DNA of 64,000 bases, from contig PDUO01000032.1 of the NCBI GenBank assembly GCA_003008705.1, positions 154,747-218,746 on the forward strand, written 5' to 3'. The notes beneath the pieces are model-generated. The model did no database searches and was not told the origin of the DNA. It saw only the letters and a program-made list of their open reading frames with translations. The position numbers and the translations under genes are program-made. The DNA comes from Pezicula radicicola. Its lineage: Eukaryota > Ascomycota > Leotiomycetes > Helotiales > Dermateaceae. Of the stretch, positions 21,695-31,459 are shown piece by piece (the stretch's first letter is position 1; the number at the start of each line of letters is the position of its first letter).

Positions 21695-23700
21695 CTAAAC
21701 CTTTACATCCCCAAGCCTTTTCACAACTTCCTCATAGAAGTGATATCCCAACTTCGCCGCCACAGTGTCACTTGTCTCATCGTCTCCCTCTTCAATGCCC
21801 AGCTCTTTACCTCCCGCAATACATTTCCTCGTGGCATCCTCAAAAACTTCCCCCATGTTGGCGCCTACATCTGCTATTCTCTCCTTATCCAATAGCACTT
21901 CTCTAATCTTTCCTGTAGCTCTTACTTTGCCTTTTGGAATACCGAGTACTCTGTCGATGGTCGCCCAGTGAGCTAATTCTACAAGGACAACCCCCAAGCT
22001 ATATATATCAAAGGACTTCCTAAAACCTTCTCTGCTACCAAAGCCGGCATTGCTCTGCGTAGACGGGTGCCTGTATAAATTGTACTCAGGCACGTCCCAA
22101 GGAACTTCTGTCATTTCATCCTTGCGCGCTGGCCGGGCAAAATCAAAGCCTGAGAGATATGGCTTGCTGTAATCGATCGTTGTACCTTTCTCTTTGGTGA
22201 CCGGAAAGAAGACGATGTTGTGAGAACGTAGGCCCTTGTGCAACCAGTTGACACTGTGAAGGTATAAAAGACAATTGGAAATAGCATAGGCGAGTTTGAT
22301 GCGGTCTGTGACACGCGGTCGTTTCGAGGATGAGAGTAAATCAAAGAGCGATATTGGGGGTGTTTCAGGGTGGATATCCTCGGTTTGTGGTCTTTCGAAG
22401 ACGAAGCCAATGCGTGCCTCTCCATCTTCTTCCCCGTCGCTGTCAGTATCAGTTCCCGTGGAATGTATCGTATTATGGAAGTATCCCAAACAGTGTGGGA
22501 CTCTAAATGCTTCCGGCTTTGGGGAGTGGTGTAAGAGTGCGGCAAGCTTTTGAACTCTGTCAATAATGATAGGTGGAGGCGACGATTTGCCTTTATCTTG
22601 TAACTCATATTCCTTCCACTCAATCCATACCCTTTGTTTCCGGTCATTATGGTCGTACAAGGCCTCGCATCGAGCGGCATTTGAATCTCCAGTCGATGAC
22701 CCAAGTAGAGTGATACTAGACCTGTCTATTCTGATACTCGTCTGCTCTATATCTGGCTGGCCGAGTTGAAGGACCTTGGCTGTGGCCTCATCCCAAGGGG
22801 CAATACTCTTATCGACATCCATAGACTCGTTGAAAGCCTTGAACTTTGCAAGTTGAGCCAGGAGGCGAAGACCAGCAGCTTCACTTGCTGACGAATATTG
22901 CTGTGACGAAGTGACTGGATAAGACTGCGCTTGCAACTTGACATTCAGTGCCATAACAAGTTGATGAAGACTAGCAATGTTTTTATGCAACTGCAGTACC
23001 CCTCGATTTGTATCTTGTGTTGTACGGTGTATCTCTGTTTGAAGTCTTGCATCTAGAATATTCGTCATATTGTCATTGAGAGTGGAGAATCGTTGCAAGA
23101 GACGCTCAAAGTCTTCTTTTTGAAAAGCTGCCCACACTAACCGGCGGCGACCCTCCATAAGGGAGTCGGTAGTGTTGGATTTCACCACTTTCATAGCCTT
23201 GATAATAAAATCTCTTCTCCTTTTAGGGAGAGGAACATGAGCGCTGGATGAATCCTCCGCGGGATCCTCAATGAATACATCATTTGCAATTGGCTCTGGG
23301 CTCACCTGAAGGTTTTTGTTTCTTCTCTGTGCTTTCTCGAACTCTTCAAAAAGACACTTGATCTGCACGAGCAGGTCCAGAATCGTAGTTCTATGCACAA
23401 TGAAAGTATTGGAATTGCGAATCTTGTCCTCATTTGCAGCGTCAAGATCAAGAAGACCAGAAGTTTCGCTCCATGCGAACAGTCGTTGCTGTTCCATACG
23501 AAGCCTCAAGTTCAAGTACTTGGAGTCCTCTGGGAGATTCTTGGCCGTGATGATGAACTGGATGCCTAAGAGACCCAGGGATCAGAGAAACAAGGACTAG
23601 AAGTAGTGGTGACTTGTCTACCTTGAATACATCCTTTGAAGACCTGGCCAGCAAGTCCTGCGACACTCAAAGCCAGACCGACAGCTGTTACCGGGTCCAT
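21695..23700 (-). CDS. HeLo-domain (HET-S/LOP-B type) protein with C-terminal pseudokinase-like domain
   Basis: Two exons (23700-23622 and 23565-21695) join in frame to 649 residues; the intron is 56 bp. The N-terminus MDPVTAVGLALSVAGLAGQV, then GIQFIITAKNLPEDSKYLNLRLRM and RLFAWSETSGL, is the classical HeLo (prion-inhibition and propagation) domain, whose founder HET-S inserts into membranes to kill cells in heterokaryon incompatibility. A helical middle (about 130-260) follows. The C-terminal about 330 residues are kinase-like: ISNCLLYLHSVNWLHKGLRSHN holds HKG (about 470) where active kinases have HRD, the DFG position reads GFD (about 498), and the late helix SFDIYSLGVVLVELAHW is conserved. 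Loss of the catalytic Asp suggests a pseudokinase. HeLo plus kinase-like proteins are a known fungal architecture. It shares a 580-bp promoter region with a Zn2Cys6 factor. Confidence 0.9.
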
Positions 23701-24280
23701 GTCGCAAGCGGCATCAGGCGGGCACGGCTGGTGTGCCTCTAAGATTCTTTAGCTGGGCAAGGATGACTCTCCTATAACCTCTCTACCGCGAAGGAAGGAA
23801 GATCATTGATGTTGATATGATGTTGATATGTTGTGGATATGTTGTTGATATCAACATATCCTTCGAAATTCACGTGGCATGGCGAGGTGGGCGTCGGGAG
23901 GGCCTGAACGAATCATGGTCAAGGATTCGAAATGTTGACACCACTTACTCGTACTTCGGCGTTCTAAATTTCGCAGCCCGTTATATCTTGTAATTAATTT
24001 CTTGGAGAAAATTGCTATGTACAATAATGCATTTAACTCTCTGATATTATAGATTCTTGCGAGGCCCAGCACACCAGGGCACTTATTGTATGAAGTCCCG
24101 TATCATAGGAAACACATAAGCGAAACCAGGGTTTCAAGGCTAAGCTGCTTTGGATCAGAAAGTCGTCGGGGACCTCAGATGCTGGCGGGGACTTCAACCT
24201 TCAGATCACCGAGACTCCGAACGAAACTGTAAGAAAAGTAGCGAGCATTGGCTGGCTCGTCGAAGGCGCGCCTCTCGATC
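23701..24280. promoter_or_regulatory. Shared bidirectional promoter region with palindromes
   Basis: This 580-bp interval separates the start codons of the divergent HeLo-pseudokinase and Zn2Cys6 genes. It contains three GTTGATAT copies (23811, 23822, 23844), a perfect 12-bp palindrome GTTGATATCAAC (23844-23855), and a larger hairpin with arms GGATATGTTG (23835-23844) and CAACATATCC (23852-23861). I infer a regulatory role from position and symmetry. Confidence 0.5.
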
Positions 24281-26314
24281 ATGGCCTCCACTCCTTCCCA
24301 AAATCCGAATACGACCACTCCAGGCTCAGAAAGTCAAGACCGGCCTGCCCATCCCCCCTCAAATGGTGCTTCCGAGAGCAACAGCAGAGTTACCGTCCCC
24401 TCAGCCTGCATTGCATGCCGCTCAAAGCACCTCAAATGTGATGGCCTCCATCCATGCACAAGGTGTTCTTCAAATGCCCTTGAATGTGTCTATGTGAGAA
24501 GCCGTCGAGGTTTCAAGGGCCCCAGGAAAAAGGACAAGGCTCCAACAACAGTATCCTGTCCTCTTGTACGCTCTGGTGGCCAGACTCCATCAGTCAGTGG
24601 CTCAAATTTCTCCAATGGCCTTGGTAAGTCTCAAGTTCTCCGAGTAAATCCACCTCTTCTCTACGTTGAACTTACTCATTGCTCCTGAACCATGCTACTT
24701 CCGATGTTTAACAGAAAGAGTAAACTACTAACTCCCAGTTTGTGACTATAGCTACCCCACCTGATCAAAGGCATCTAAATCTACCAGCGGCCGATACACC
24801 ATTTTCCCTCAATGGCCAGGACCTAGCAGCCCTTGGGTCCATCCAGTTCAACCCACAGTATCCACCATCGGATCTCAAGGAAAGATGTTTCGAGGCCTTC
24901 TTCCATCACTTTCATCCTTCACACCCCTTTCTTCTACCCCGTTCCCACTTTTTGACGCTGCTCAAGGCCAAGCCCATGGTACACTTAGAAGCAGCCATAC
25001 GCTACGCCGGCTCTTTCTATATTCCGCAGGCTAATACTGAGGAGCTGTGCCGTGAAGCAGAAAACCTTATATTTGGAAATGACTGTCCAAGAGATAGTTT
25101 CCGGGTACAAGCGATGCTCATTTTAGCTATCGGCCTCGATGGTTGTACAGATCGAGAGAAGGCATTGAGGGTTCTCATCGAGGCCGAAGACCTTGCCATG
25201 GAGCTGGGTATGCACACGCGCGAATTTGCCACACTTAATGGTGCTGAGCAGAGGATTCTGGAGGAAAGTTGGAGACGGACTTGGTGGGAACTGTTCATCA
25301 TAGATGGAATAATTGCAGCGGTTCATCAACAAAGTTCTTTCCGTTTGAACGAAATACCAGCGGACGTTCCACTACCTTGTGAGGAAAGTGAGTACGCGTC
25401 TGGGGTAAGTCTTGGAATACAACTCTGGTATACCTTAACTGTAACACTGACAAAACCCAGCATATACCTCCATCGCATACCCTTAGTGACTTCGATGATG
25501 AGTCTTTTGCTGGAGAGGATATTGCCTTCTCATCGTTCACCTATCGTATAGCTGCTCTTCGATGCACCGGGAGAGTTATGCAACTTGGTAATCTAGCGTT
25601 CGCAGATCCTGAATCAATCGATCGTGTGGATGCGCATCTTGTCAACTGGAAACTACACCTGCCTGAATCGAAGAAGACCTTCATAATCAATGATAGAAAA
25701 GTAGATGAGATGCTCTTCCAAGCACATATGGTTATCGAAGCGTAAGTTTGCAATTCGGTTCAACTAGTGAAATGAGACCTAACATGAAAAATAGGACTAC
25801 TATTCTACTTCACAGAGAATTCTCCCAACTGGACTCCAGTGCTGCTCAGAGTATAACATCTTGTGCTCCGTACCGTCAAATAACACCTGGACAACAATAC
25901 AACACGCACGCAGCAAAAATCATCACTTCCGCCCAGAACATCTCCAAGCTCATCACACTACCAACTTTGATGACCACTCACACTCTTTTCTTCTCTTGTG
26001 TTGTAACTCTTGGCTCAATCGTCCACCTGTCCGTGTGGTCAGCCATGATGCCTCTGATCCAAGACGGCGACGTAAAACAACAGCTCCGCCTTAGCATAGG
26101 TGCTCTCAAAGCCCTCTGGCAGATCTGGCCTTCAGCTGGCAAGGCCTTTGGACAGGTGAAGGGCGTAGCCCAGGAGATATTTGCAGCTAAGAAGCAAGCT
26201 GTAGAGATTGGCTTCTGGACTGATTTTACGCAGGATGAGATTATGAGGAATTTGATTGAGGATGAACGGATCATGGAGGAGTTTTCTGAGGGGCCGTTTT
26301 CGCTGCAGGCCTGA
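24281..26314 (+). CDS. Zn2Cys6 fungal transcription factor
   Basis: Four exons (24281-24623, 24752-25404, 25461-25741, 25795-26314) join in frame to 598 residues. The binuclear zinc cluster is CIACRSKHLKCDG...CTRCSSNALEC (about 42-68, pattern C-x2-C-x6-C-x5-C-x2-C-x6-C), followed by a basic linker RSRRGFKGPRKKDK. The middle region (RCFEAFFHHFHPSHPFLLPRSHF, AIGLDGCTDREKALRVLIEAEDLAMELGMH and SWRRTWWELFIIDG) is the fungal_trans middle-homology domain. Intron 1 has a perfect TACTAAC branch site at 24727-24733; the CAG 6 bases past it must be skipped in favour of TATAG at 24751 to keep the frame. It is divergent from the HeLo-pseudokinase gene and could control it, but that is only inference from adjacency. 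Its target genes are unknown. Confidence 0.92.
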
Positions 26315-27206
26315 ATCCATGGGTAAATCTGTGCAGGAAAGCGGCGTTAGGTATTAGGATTATATATCTCCACTTTGGTGCTGAGCTCTCTAAGGGTAGG
26401 TAATAACGGGGGGAAAAGGGGGGGAAATGGGGTAAGGCGTTACGATTTATGAAATGGCTTGGGTTGGTGGGATTGTATTTGGATATTACCTTTTTCTACT
26501 TGCGTAATATGAGTTTCACTATATACTTGTTATCCAAAAAATGCTAGAGAAGTACTGTACGGAAGTACGTAAGGCATTTTAGTAGTATTGAGCGGCTCTT
26601 CAGGGCAGAAATAAGTGGCCGATTTGAGGCACAGGCACACTAGCATTTAAGTCTATATCTAATGCTTTGTTATTTGCCCTTCTGCTCTCCTAAAATCATA
26701 CAGGCTTTTTGTATAGGTAGCTATTTTATTATTAAAAATCCGTGTAAGTAATGTATATATACAGTATCGTACACATTGTTTTACAAGATATCTACCTTAT
26801 TATTTTAAATCTATTAAGATATAAGAGATAGATTCGAATAACTTACTTGATTTGAGCAACTCTCCTGATTTGAGTAATTCACTTTATATATAGCTCCCAT
26901 CAAAGTAATATCTTATAGTAACGCAATTTGTATGGTAATGCATTTTTTTGGTGTTGTGGCCTGTGTCAATTTGGCCACTTATTTCTGCCCCGAAGAGACA
27001 TGCCTCACCTCGCTTGATGCACGTGCCAAAAAAAGGGGGCGTGGATTGCGGGGTCCTAAAAAGTCGCGGCAGCTCATCAAAATTCAATACGCGACGAAAC
27101 GCGCCCTCTTCCAAGCACAACGAACGAACCTCCCATACCTACAGGCAACGCGTATCCCATCACGACTCTACACCTAACTATCATCTCTCCCGAAACATCA
27201 CAAAAA
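26315..27206. other. Intergenic containing an inverted-repeat element, upstream of DAD3
   Basis: About 0.9 kb, most of it taken by the TIR element at 26596-26997. The remaining 210 bases before the DAD3 ATG should hold its core promoter. Confidence 0.55.
26596..26997. mobile_element. Inverted-repeat (MITE-like) element, about 400 bp
   Basis: The left end CTCTTCAGGGCAGAAATAAG (continuing TGGCC) pairs with the right end ending GGCCACTTATTTCTGCCCCG (then AAGAG). The 24-25 bp match has one mismatch, then weaker similarity continues inward (CACAGGC versus GCCTGTG). The interior is AT-rich and contains a copy of the ACTTGATTTGAG repeat (26837-26885). I cannot define a target-site duplication, so the element may be old or the ends slightly mis-placed. 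Confidence 0.7.
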
Positions 27207-27580
27207 ATGGAATCATCCGACCAAAACACAACCCTAACCTCCACCTCCGAAGACCTCACACCCCTCGAATCCGACCTCCTAGAAGAATACGAACGTCTAG
27301 CGGCGAATATGAAAAAGGTACCACGCTTTGCCCACCTTCTCTCCTTATATTAGCCATCGCCTATCTATCAGATCAAACTGCTGATACTACGTGATATTAG
27401 TTAGCAGGAATTCTCGACACGATGGCTGGAAGACCAACGGCGGAGATACTGGATGGATTGAGGCAGTTGGAGCGGAAGACTAGTCTGGTGTTCACGTTGC
27501 TTAAGGCTAGTGTGTATAGTATTGTGTTGCAGCATGAGATTGATAGTGGGGAGCAGAGAGGGGATGGAGGGATGGATTGA
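27207..27580 (+). CDS. DAD3: DASH complex subunit Dad3
   Basis: Two exons (27207-27317 and 27401-27580) give 96 residues. Dad3 is part of the DASH/Dam1 ring that couples kinetochores to spindle microtubules. The sequence LTPLESDLLEEYERLAANM at the exon 1 end, then RPTAEILDGLRQLERKTSLV and LKASVYSIVLQ, is the family signature. Its length equals that of other Dad3 proteins. The intron is 83 bp with a GTACCA donor and an ATTAG acceptor, which keeps the LAGILDTMAGRPTAEIL junction. The gene is convergent with the uS5m gene and lies 210 bp from a MITE-like element. Confidence 0.95.
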
Positions 27581-27870
27581 TGTCTTGGGAGAGAAATGAT
27601 TGATTGATTTGTGAATGAGGGCTATCAGGAGCTTAGAGAAGTGTTGCTGGGGAAGGGACTGCAGATTCTTATGATGGCGTGAGGGATCACTTACAATACC
27701 ACGAGAAGAATGGTTGGGGTGTCAAGGCGTTTACGGTTTTGAAAGATACCCAGAGGATAGTATGCATGGAAAATGAAGAATTGGGGATGTACAAGGCGCT
27801 TCATGCTATGCTACGCCTGTCTATGCAAGTTCCTATACTCATACACAACTGCCATTCAGATGTACATACA

Positions 27871-29383
27871 TTATACACGACCACCATAATACACTTTTCT
27901 CACATCAACCAGCTTCTTTCCTCTCCCGCGTGCGATCTCGTCTGGTGATCGCTGGCTCATGAGCGCTTTATAAGCTGCCTTGACTGTATTCATCTTGTTC
28001 CGTGAGCGTGGAACTCGTGCAGCGATGTCGTAGATTCCTGCAGCTCTGCACATGTGAAAAATGAGATGTTGGCAGCGTAGACCAAATCCTATATTGTGTT
28101 AGGTTTGCAGATTTCAACCGATTGGGTAGGTAAGATTTACCTGGTGGTCTTGCCATAAGCTTCACTGTTGCAGCAGCTACCTTGCCTTCCACCTCCCCAA
28201 ATATCGTTCGCTCTTCGTACCGTGGAATTGGTCGCATCTTACGGATAGCATCCATTCTTGAATTAAAACGTGTCTCTTCAACCTCCTGACCCTTTGCCTC
28301 TCCAATACCCAGCTTTCCATTTCCATTACCAGCAATGGTAAGAATGTATATACTTTGGATTTTGCCCAACCGAGTCTGGTTTGTTACGTAGTTCATCACC
28401 AATGATTTGGTCTTTAGGTTCAGAATCTCGGACAAAGTCATGCCAAGCTGCTCGCGTATTCTGTCATATATACCTTCTTCGTCTCTAGAATCTTCCTCCT
28501 TCTTTGCTGCCTCCAGCTTTGCGGCTGCACCTGGATCGAGTCTTCTTGGGATGGGCGGAGCCAGGGCTGTCGCTGAGCCGACACTCGTTGAGGGGTCATC
28601 TATGATGGGACCATTGCTGCCGATCCAGCCAGTAAACCCTTGGAAGGCCCTCAAAAGGTCTGCGTTGTTTTCCTCATCCAACTTTTCCTTCATGGTCTTG
28701 TATGCAGGTTGCTCGGTATCGAAATTTCTCATGGCATCAAACCTGCCACTGGTCTCCCAATCCTCCTCCAAAGCTTGGCGTTCGGGTTCAGGAAGAGGTT
28801 TGTTATTGCAAACCACTTCATCGTGTCCTTTGTCACCACACTGAAAGCAGGGCTTCTGATCTCGAATCCAGTAGTCTTCAAAGGCTCGATTCCGTTGTTC
28901 TGTGGCCTTCACATGAGACCCAGTATCCATCAAATGAGCTGCCATATGCCGTCCCCATTCCTCTTGGGTCATCATCCTCTCCCCCCGTGCGGGAGGTCGA
29001 TTGCTCTGGATGTTTTTGTCTATGAATTTCGCATTTTGACTGAGATCATCAAGATATGGTAGGGCACCAAGATCTGTTCGAATGACACCCTGCTCCGCAA
29101 GATCAGCCGGATCAATTGCCTTCTCTCCTGCTTCTATTGCCTCGATTTGTTCTGGTGTGTATCTCCGCCTCAGCTGTATCTTTTCCTTGTCGTCATAACG
29201 TTTGAAAACTTCATGAGCAGGCGCCTCGGGAACAGCGTTTTGTATTCGGAATCTCGAGCCAGAAGGTCGAGTTCTGACGCAAAGGTTAGGAGACGAGTGG
29301 AAATTTTGGCACTGCGTTCGTGGCCGCACCGTCGGCATCAAGGTCTTCGAAAGCAGGCATCGTGCCGGCCGTGAGACGCTCAT
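27871..29383 (-). CDS. MRPS5: Mitochondrial ribosomal protein uS5m, with zinc-knuckle insertion
   Basis: Exons 29383-28141 and 28088-27871 join in frame to 486 residues. The protein is a component of the mitoribosomal small subunit. An Arg-rich presequence (SVSRPARCLLSK, FHSSP) precedes a long N-terminal extension. The S5 double-stranded-RNA-binding-like and C-terminal domains are clear: VTNQTRLGKIQSIYILTIAG, NGKLGIGEAKG, ARPPGFGLRC across the intron, then HMCRAAGIYDIAA and KMNTVKAAYKAL. Within the extension, CFQCGDKGHDEVVC (about 179-192) fits a CCHC zinc knuckle, C-x2-C-x4-H-x4-C. I used the ATG at 29383; the frame is open one codon further but without ATG. It is head-to-head with TRM2, 147 bp from the latter's first ATG. 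Confidence 0.93.
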
Positions 29384-29530
29384 CACTAGGGATCTACAGA
29401 ATCTCCTCTGCGGCCTTCCAATGGCCCAGTTGTTGTACTACGGGTTGAGCTCACTCGATGGAAATGTACCTTGGGTAGTTGTTCCTCGGACGGGAAAAAG
29501 CTGAAGCTAAGGCGGCCGAACCCCTGACCA
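29384..29530. promoter_or_regulatory. Short divergent promoter between MRPS5 and TRM2
   Basis: Only 147 bases separate the MRPS5 ATG from the most upstream TRM2 ATG (351 from the ATG at 29735). Both genes act on mitochondrial translation, so shared control is plausible. Confidence 0.5.
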
Positions 29531-31459
29531 ATGAGGGACGACTCAAAAAAGTTTAGCATAGGTAGGGTATTTTTTTTTTGGACTCAGCAAACACTATTGC
29601 AACTATCTCTGGAACTACAAATCATTGGACTCGGAGAGACTGGTTCGATGTTCCAGTGCTCTAGGTCTATTCCCCGACTCTTTTCCAGCTTCTCTTGCAG
29701 CAGTAAATTCGTCCGCGCATACAATTTCGTCGCTATGGCTCCTCCAGAGCAAGGAAGAAAAAGACAATTCCAAGGTGGGCGCGGACCCAAGAGACAGAGG
29801 ACGAAGAAGGAAAAGCCAATTAAAGAAGGCTCAAATGAAGAAGTTCTGCTGGCGGATGTGCGTGCGTTGTTCGCATCTCAAAGGCTCTCAGATTTCTCTA
29901 AAGACAACCTTTCTTCTGCAACCACTGAAGAGGAACATATCAAAGCCGAGGAGCCCCAAGGGACTGAAAAGGCAAATGTGGACGAAGCCGGTTTAGATGG
30001 CACGAAGAATCAGCTACCGGCACCCTTTACGGAAATCGATGTCAAGGTCGTCGAGCTATCATCGACAGGCGACGGACTCGCAATACATCCTTCTTCGAGT
30101 CAGATTTACGCTGTACCATTTTCTGTTCCGGGCGATACTATTAGAATCAAGGTCATAAAGCATTTCGTCAATGAACACTACTCTCTGGCAGATTACATAT
30201 CTGTCATCGAGCCTTCACCCCTTCGAGATGACTCACGTATTAAATGTCAATACTTCAGCGAATGCGGTGGATGTCAATTCCAGATGTTGGATTATTCCAC
30301 TCAACTGCAGCATAAGAAGACCATAGTTGAGAAGGCATACAAGAACTTCTCACAGCTTCCCCCGGAAATGTATCCAATCATTGAAGACACTATTGGAAGC
30401 CCACTTCAGTATGAGTACCGGACAAAACTCACCCCGCATTTTGACGGCCCTCCATCAGCACGGAGAAGTGATGGGAAAAATGGTATTAAAAGAAATTTTG
30501 AGGAGACGCCACCTATTGGTTTTATGCGGAAGGGCCGTAGAGAAACGATGGACATTGAGGACTGCCCCATTGGAACAGACGCTGTGAGAATGGGAATGAA
30601 AAGAGAGAGACTGCGGGTGGCAGAAGAATTACAGAAATATCAACGAGGAGCCACGATCCTGCTCAGGGAGAGCACAAAAAGAATATCAAATGATGATCCA
30701 CAAGCATCTGAAGAGCACAAAGATACTATCAAGCTCACAACAGCTACTCACACCGACCTCAAAACGTGCATGACAGATAACAACGGCTTCTCAACAGAAT
30801 ACATAGATTCGTTTGTCTTCACAAATAGCGCAGGTTCATTCTTTCAAAATAACAACTCGATCTTGCCAAAATTTACTCAGTACATCCGCGATCATATTCT
30901 GCCACCTCAATCTCCAACACAACCTAGAATTAAGTACCTCATTGATGCATATTCTGGATCGGGCCTCTTTACCATCACACTCGCTTCACTCTTCACGTCT
31001 TCAACAGGTATTGACATCTCAAGCGCATCAATCGAGTCAGCGCGTGAAAATGCAAAGCTGAATAACCTCCCTCCGTCACAATGCACTTTCATAGCTGCAG
31101 ATGCGCCAGAGCTCTTCAAGTCCGTCACATATCCCAATGATGAGACGGTGGTAGTTATCGATCCCCCAAGGAAGGGATGCGACGATAGTTTTCTGACACA
31201 GTTATTGAAATTTGGGCCCAGGAGAGTGATATATGTCAGCTGCAACGTGCATACTCAGGCAAGAGATGTGGGTGTGCTGGTAAGGGGGATGGATGGGATT
31301 GCGACGACGTATAAGGTTGAGTCACTAAGAGGATTCGATTTCTTTCCACAGACAGGGCATGTTGAAGGAGTGGCTGTACTTAGCAGAGTCGAGGGCGGAA
31401 AAGTGACAGATACTTCTGTAGCATCGTCGACAGCTCCTACAATGGTCATCGAAGGCTGA
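29531..31459 (+). CDS. TRM2: tRNA (uracil-5)-methyltransferase Trm2 (m5U54)
   Basis: Single-exon frame of 642 codons. Trm2 makes m5U at position 54 of tRNA using SAM. A TRAM-like domain (FTEIDVKVVELSSTGDGLAI) leads to a Cys cluster (KCQYFSECGGCQFQ). The methyltransferase core follows: SFFQNNNSILPKF, SAM loop DAYSGSGLFTITLA, VVVIDPPRKGCDD, catalytic-Cys motif YVSCNVHTQARDV, and DFFPQTGHVEGVAVL at the end. Three in-frame ATGs compete: 29531, 29648 (followed by FQCSRSIPRLFSSFSCSSKF, a good mitochondrial presequence) and 29735 (MAPPEQGRKRQFQGG, a nuclear/cytosolic-like start with a basic patch). Alternative starts could supply both compartments; the yeast enzyme modifies both cytosolic and mitochondrial tRNAs. 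The true start is therefore uncertain, but the family is not. Confidence 0.93.
   Translation: MRDDSKKFSIGRVFFFWTQQTLLQLSLELQIIGLGETGSMFQCSRSIPRLFSSFSCSSKFVRAYNFVAMAPPEQGRKRQFQGGRGPKRQRTKKEKPIKEGSNEEVLLADVRALFASQRLSDFSKDNLSSATTEEEHIKAEEPQGTEKANVDEAGLDGTKNQLPAPFTEIDVKVVELSSTGDGLAIHPSSSQIYAVPFSVPGDTIRIKVIKHFVNEHYSLADYISVIEPSPLRDDSRIKCQYFSECGGCQFQMLDYSTQLQHKKTIVEKAYKNFSQLPPEMYPIIEDTIGSPLQYEYRTKLTPHFDGPPSARRSDGKNGIKRNFEETPPIGFMRKGRRETMDIEDCPIGTDAVRMGMKRERLRVAEELQKYQRGATILLRESTKRISNDDPQASEEHKDTIKLTTATHTDLKTCMTDNNGFSTEYIDSFVFTNSAGSFFQNNNSILPKFTQYIRDHILPPQSPTQPRIKYLIDAYSGSGLFTITLASLFTSSTGIDISSASIESARENAKLNNLPPSQCTFIAADAPELFKSVTYPNDETVVVIDPPRKGCDDSFLTQLLKFGPRRVIYVSCNVHTQARDVGVLVRGMDGIATTYKVESLRGFDFFPQTGHVEGVAVLSRVEGGKVTDTSVASSTAPTMVIEG

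Noticed and set aside
18087..24280. A biosynthetic gene cluster around the methyltransferase
   Set aside because: No synthase, prenyltransferase, P450 or oxidoreductase is adjacent, so a cluster is not supported.
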